Of a DNA stretch of 7,882 nt, positions 6,615 to 7,882 are shown piece by piece. Origin of the DNA: Lysobacterales bacterium (GTDB lineage: Bacteria > Pseudomonadota > Gammaproteobacteria > Xanthomonadales > SZUA-36); assembly GCA_009692275.1 (NCBI GenBank), contig SHZL01000126.1:1-7882 (forward strand), in the 5' to 3' direction. The notes under the pieces are model-generated. The model was not told the origin of the DNA. It saw nothing but the letters and a program-made list of their open reading frames with translations, and searched no databases. The translations under genes and the position numbers were made by a program. How positions within the stretch are numbered: position 1 is the stretch's first letter; each line of letters begins with the position of its first letter.

Positions 6615-7499
6615 TCAATCGTTACCCGGGCCCGATTTCGATTTTTTCAGCCGGATCAAACCCGAAATATCGTTATTGCCTTCGCCTGCGCTGACCAGCT
6701 CTGCATAATCCTGCGCCGCGTGTTCTACCACGGGCATCTGCATACCCAATTCCCGTGCCAAGGCCTTCACGATTTCCAGATCCTTGAGCAAGAGGGACAG
6801 CTTGAACCCTTTCTCAAATCGCCCTTCCAGCATGGATAGTCCGCGATGCCGCAGGAACCAGCCGTCTGCTGCCCCTGAGCTCAACACCGCCAGTAGACGC
6901 TCGCGGGGCAGATTGAGTTTCTCGCCCAGGGCCAGGGCTTCGCACACCGCCTCGGCCACACCACACACGATGACCTGGTTTACTGCCTTGGTGGCCTGTC
7001 CGCTGCCCACGGGCCCCATGTGAGTGACGGCGGCTGAAAATGCGGCGATCACTGGCTGAATGCGCGAGAAAATGGTTAATTCCGCACCGACCATGGCGAC
7101 CAGGCGGCCGTTAATGGCGCCTTCCACGCCACCGGAGACCGGGGCATCCACGTAATCGACTCCTTTGCCGGCCAGAACGGCAGCAAGCGCCACCGTGGTT
7201 GATGGGCTGACCGTGGAGGTATCGATCACTACGGAGCCTGCGCGCAATCCGGGCAGGCTCTGCTCCACCACGGATTCAAGATCCTGGTCCCGCGAAACGC
7301 ACACCAGCAAAACATCGCATTGCTGCGCCAGTGCGGCCGGGCTGTCGGCATGCCAGGTATCCAACTCGGCTGCCAATTGCGTCGCCTTGCTTGCGGTCCG
7401 GTTCCACACACCCTGCAGAAAACCCTTGGCGGAAAGGTGGCGGGCCATAGGCGCGCCCATGGCCCCCAGCCCAATCACGCCCGTGCGTAAGTCAGTCAT
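6615..7499 (-). CDS. NAD(P)-dependent beta-hydroxyacid dehydrogenase family oxidoreductase
   Basis: The 294-residue protein belongs to the 3-hydroxyisobutyrate dehydrogenase/tartronate semialdehyde reductase family, which oxidises beta-hydroxyacids or reduces the matching aldehydes. The N-terminal Rossmann fold has GLGAMG (10-15). Its second strand ends in NRT (33-35), whose arginine suggests NADP(H) over NAD(H). The substrate signature is DAPVSGG (118-124). The catalytic segment GSGQATKAVNQ (165-175) provides K171 and N174/N175, and KDLEI (239-243) with GNNDIS (274-279) lines the active site. The C-terminal half reads most like GarR-type 2-hydroxy-3-oxopropionate reductases, but substrate cannot be assigned. 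The start is supported by GGGGAG 8 bases upstream. It lies 56 bases downstream of the P-II gene on the same strand, probably in one transcript. I see no strong promoter in that gap. Confidence 0.9.
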   Translation of the reverse strand: MTDLRTGVIGLGAMGAPMARHLSAKGFLQGVWNRTASKATQLAAELDTWHADSPAALAQQCDVLLVCVSRDQDLESVVEQSLPGLRAGSVVIDTSTVSPSTTVALAAVLAGKGVDYVDAPVSGGVEGAINGRLVAMVGAELTIFSRIQPVIAAFSAAVTHMGPVGSGQATKAVNQVIVCGVAEAVCEALALGEKLNLPRERLLAVLSSGAADGWFLRHRGLSMLEGRFEKGFKLSLLLKDLEIVKALARELGMQMPVVEHAAQDYAELVSAGEGNNDISGLIRLKKSKSGPGND

Positions 7500-7507
7500 T
7501 TTTGCAG

Positions 7508-7513
7508 CTCCCC
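7508..7513 (-). promoter_or_regulatory. Ribosome binding site of the oxidoreductase gene
   Basis: Read on the minus strand, GGGGAG lies 8 bases before the ATG at 7499-7497. It is one of the best-placed Shine-Dalgarno sequences in the window and fixes this start. Confidence 0.7.
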
Positions 7514-7515
7514 GT

Positions 7516-7530
7516 CAATTTAAAGAATTG
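7516..7530. repeat. Short inverted repeat between the P-II and oxidoreductase genes
   Basis: CAATT and AATTG flank a 5-base spacer in the 56-bp gap 7500-7555, an A/T-rich patch in G/C-rich sequence. It could be a small operator or chance. The stem is too weak for a terminator, and no T-run follows on the minus strand. Confidence 0.3.
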
Positions 7531-7555
7531 GCCATAGAGCGGACTGCAGAGCTGG

Positions 7556-7882
7556 CTAAAGTGCTTCATCACCTTCCTCTCCTGTCCTGATGCGCACTGC
7601 GCGTTCCAGCGGCTGGACAAAAATTTTGCCATCCCCGATCCGCCCGGAAGCTGCTGCGTCTGCTATGGCCTCGACCACGGCATCCACACGCTCATCGGGC
7701 ACGGCGATTTCCAGCTTCAGCTTGGGCAGAAAATCCACCACGTATTCGGCGCCACGGTACAGCTCGGTATGGCCCTTCTGGCGTCCAAAACCCCGCACTT
7801 CGGAAACCGTCATACCCTGGATGCCCGCTTCGGAGATGGCGTCACGAACATCATCCAGCTTGAATGGTTTAATGATGGCGAT
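7556..7882 (-). CDS. glnB: Nitrogen regulatory protein P-II (5' end outside the window)
   Basis: P-II is a cytoplasmic trimer that senses 2-oxoglutarate and ATP/ADP and controls glutamine synthetase adenylylation, NtrB and ammonium transport. The window shows 108 codons. Alignment places the first visible residue at position 5 of a 112-residue protein, so only about four residues are missing. The open frame runs to the window edge, well upstream of the internal methionine at 7813. The T-loop (about 37-55) carries the RGAEY motif with uridylylation target Y51. GRIGDGKIF (84-92) is the nucleotide-binding B-loop, and RIRTGEE (101-107) is the C-terminal signature. D54 and the lack of amtB downstream favour GlnB over GlnK, but weakly: some GlnK proteins also have D54. 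An oxidoreductase gene follows, probably co-transcribed. The promoter is off the window. Confidence 0.93.
   Translation of the reverse strand: MAIIKPFKLDDVRDAISEAGIQGMTVSEVRGFGRQKGHTELYRGAEYVVDFLPKLKLEIAVPDERVDAVVEAIADAAASGRIGDGKIFVQPLERAVRIRTGEEGDEAL

Overview
The window is a conserved housekeeping locus of a gammaproteobacterium with fairly high G+C (about 60% by eye). YicC, Gmk, omega, SpoT and RecG all resemble their Escherichia coli counterparts closely. The order yicC-gmk-rpoZ-spoT-ridA-recG matches Pseudomonas-like and related marine lineages rather than enterics, where trmH sits between spoT and recG. I would place the organism in the Pseudomonadales/Cellvibrionales sphere, but genus cannot be read from this window.

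Layout. On the plus strand: yicC (21-890, endoribonuclease family), gmk (899-1522, guanylate kinase), a 135-bp gap holding a plausible promoter, rpoZ (1658-1921, RNA polymerase omega), spoT (1949-4081, bifunctional (p)ppGpp synthetase/hydrolase), ridA (4116-4496, enamine/imine deaminase) and recG (4512-6593, fork-remodelling helicase). On the minus strand, converging on recG: a beta-hydroxyacid dehydrogenase family oxidoreductase (6615-7499), preceded by a P-II signal protein gene (7556-7882, glnB type) whose first codons lie beyond the right edge. No stretch longer than 300 bases lacks a gene. I see no RNA genes, mobile elements, CRISPR arrays or phage genes.

How the genes work together. Gmk makes GDP, which feeds the GTP/GDP pool that SpoT uses. 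SpoT makes and degrades (p)ppGpp, and omega forms part of one ppGpp site on RNA polymerase, so gmk-rpoZ-spoT is a compact alarmone supply, turnover and target unit. RidA clears reactive 2-aminoacrylate-type intermediates, and RecG rescues stalled forks; both appear to ride in the same transcript. P-II senses 2-oxoglutarate and ATP/ADP for nitrogen control and is probably co-transcribed with the oxidoreductase.

I found no convincing undescribed system. The points worth a second look are small: a perfect 18-bp palindrome early in spoT, poor ribosome-binding sites at spoT, gmk and recG that suggest translational coupling, same-frame gene pairs separated by one stop codon, a palindrome over the -35 of the rpoZ promoter, a KFKD version of the SpoT RXKD motif, a RidA without the usual cysteine, and a P-II/oxidoreductase pairing.
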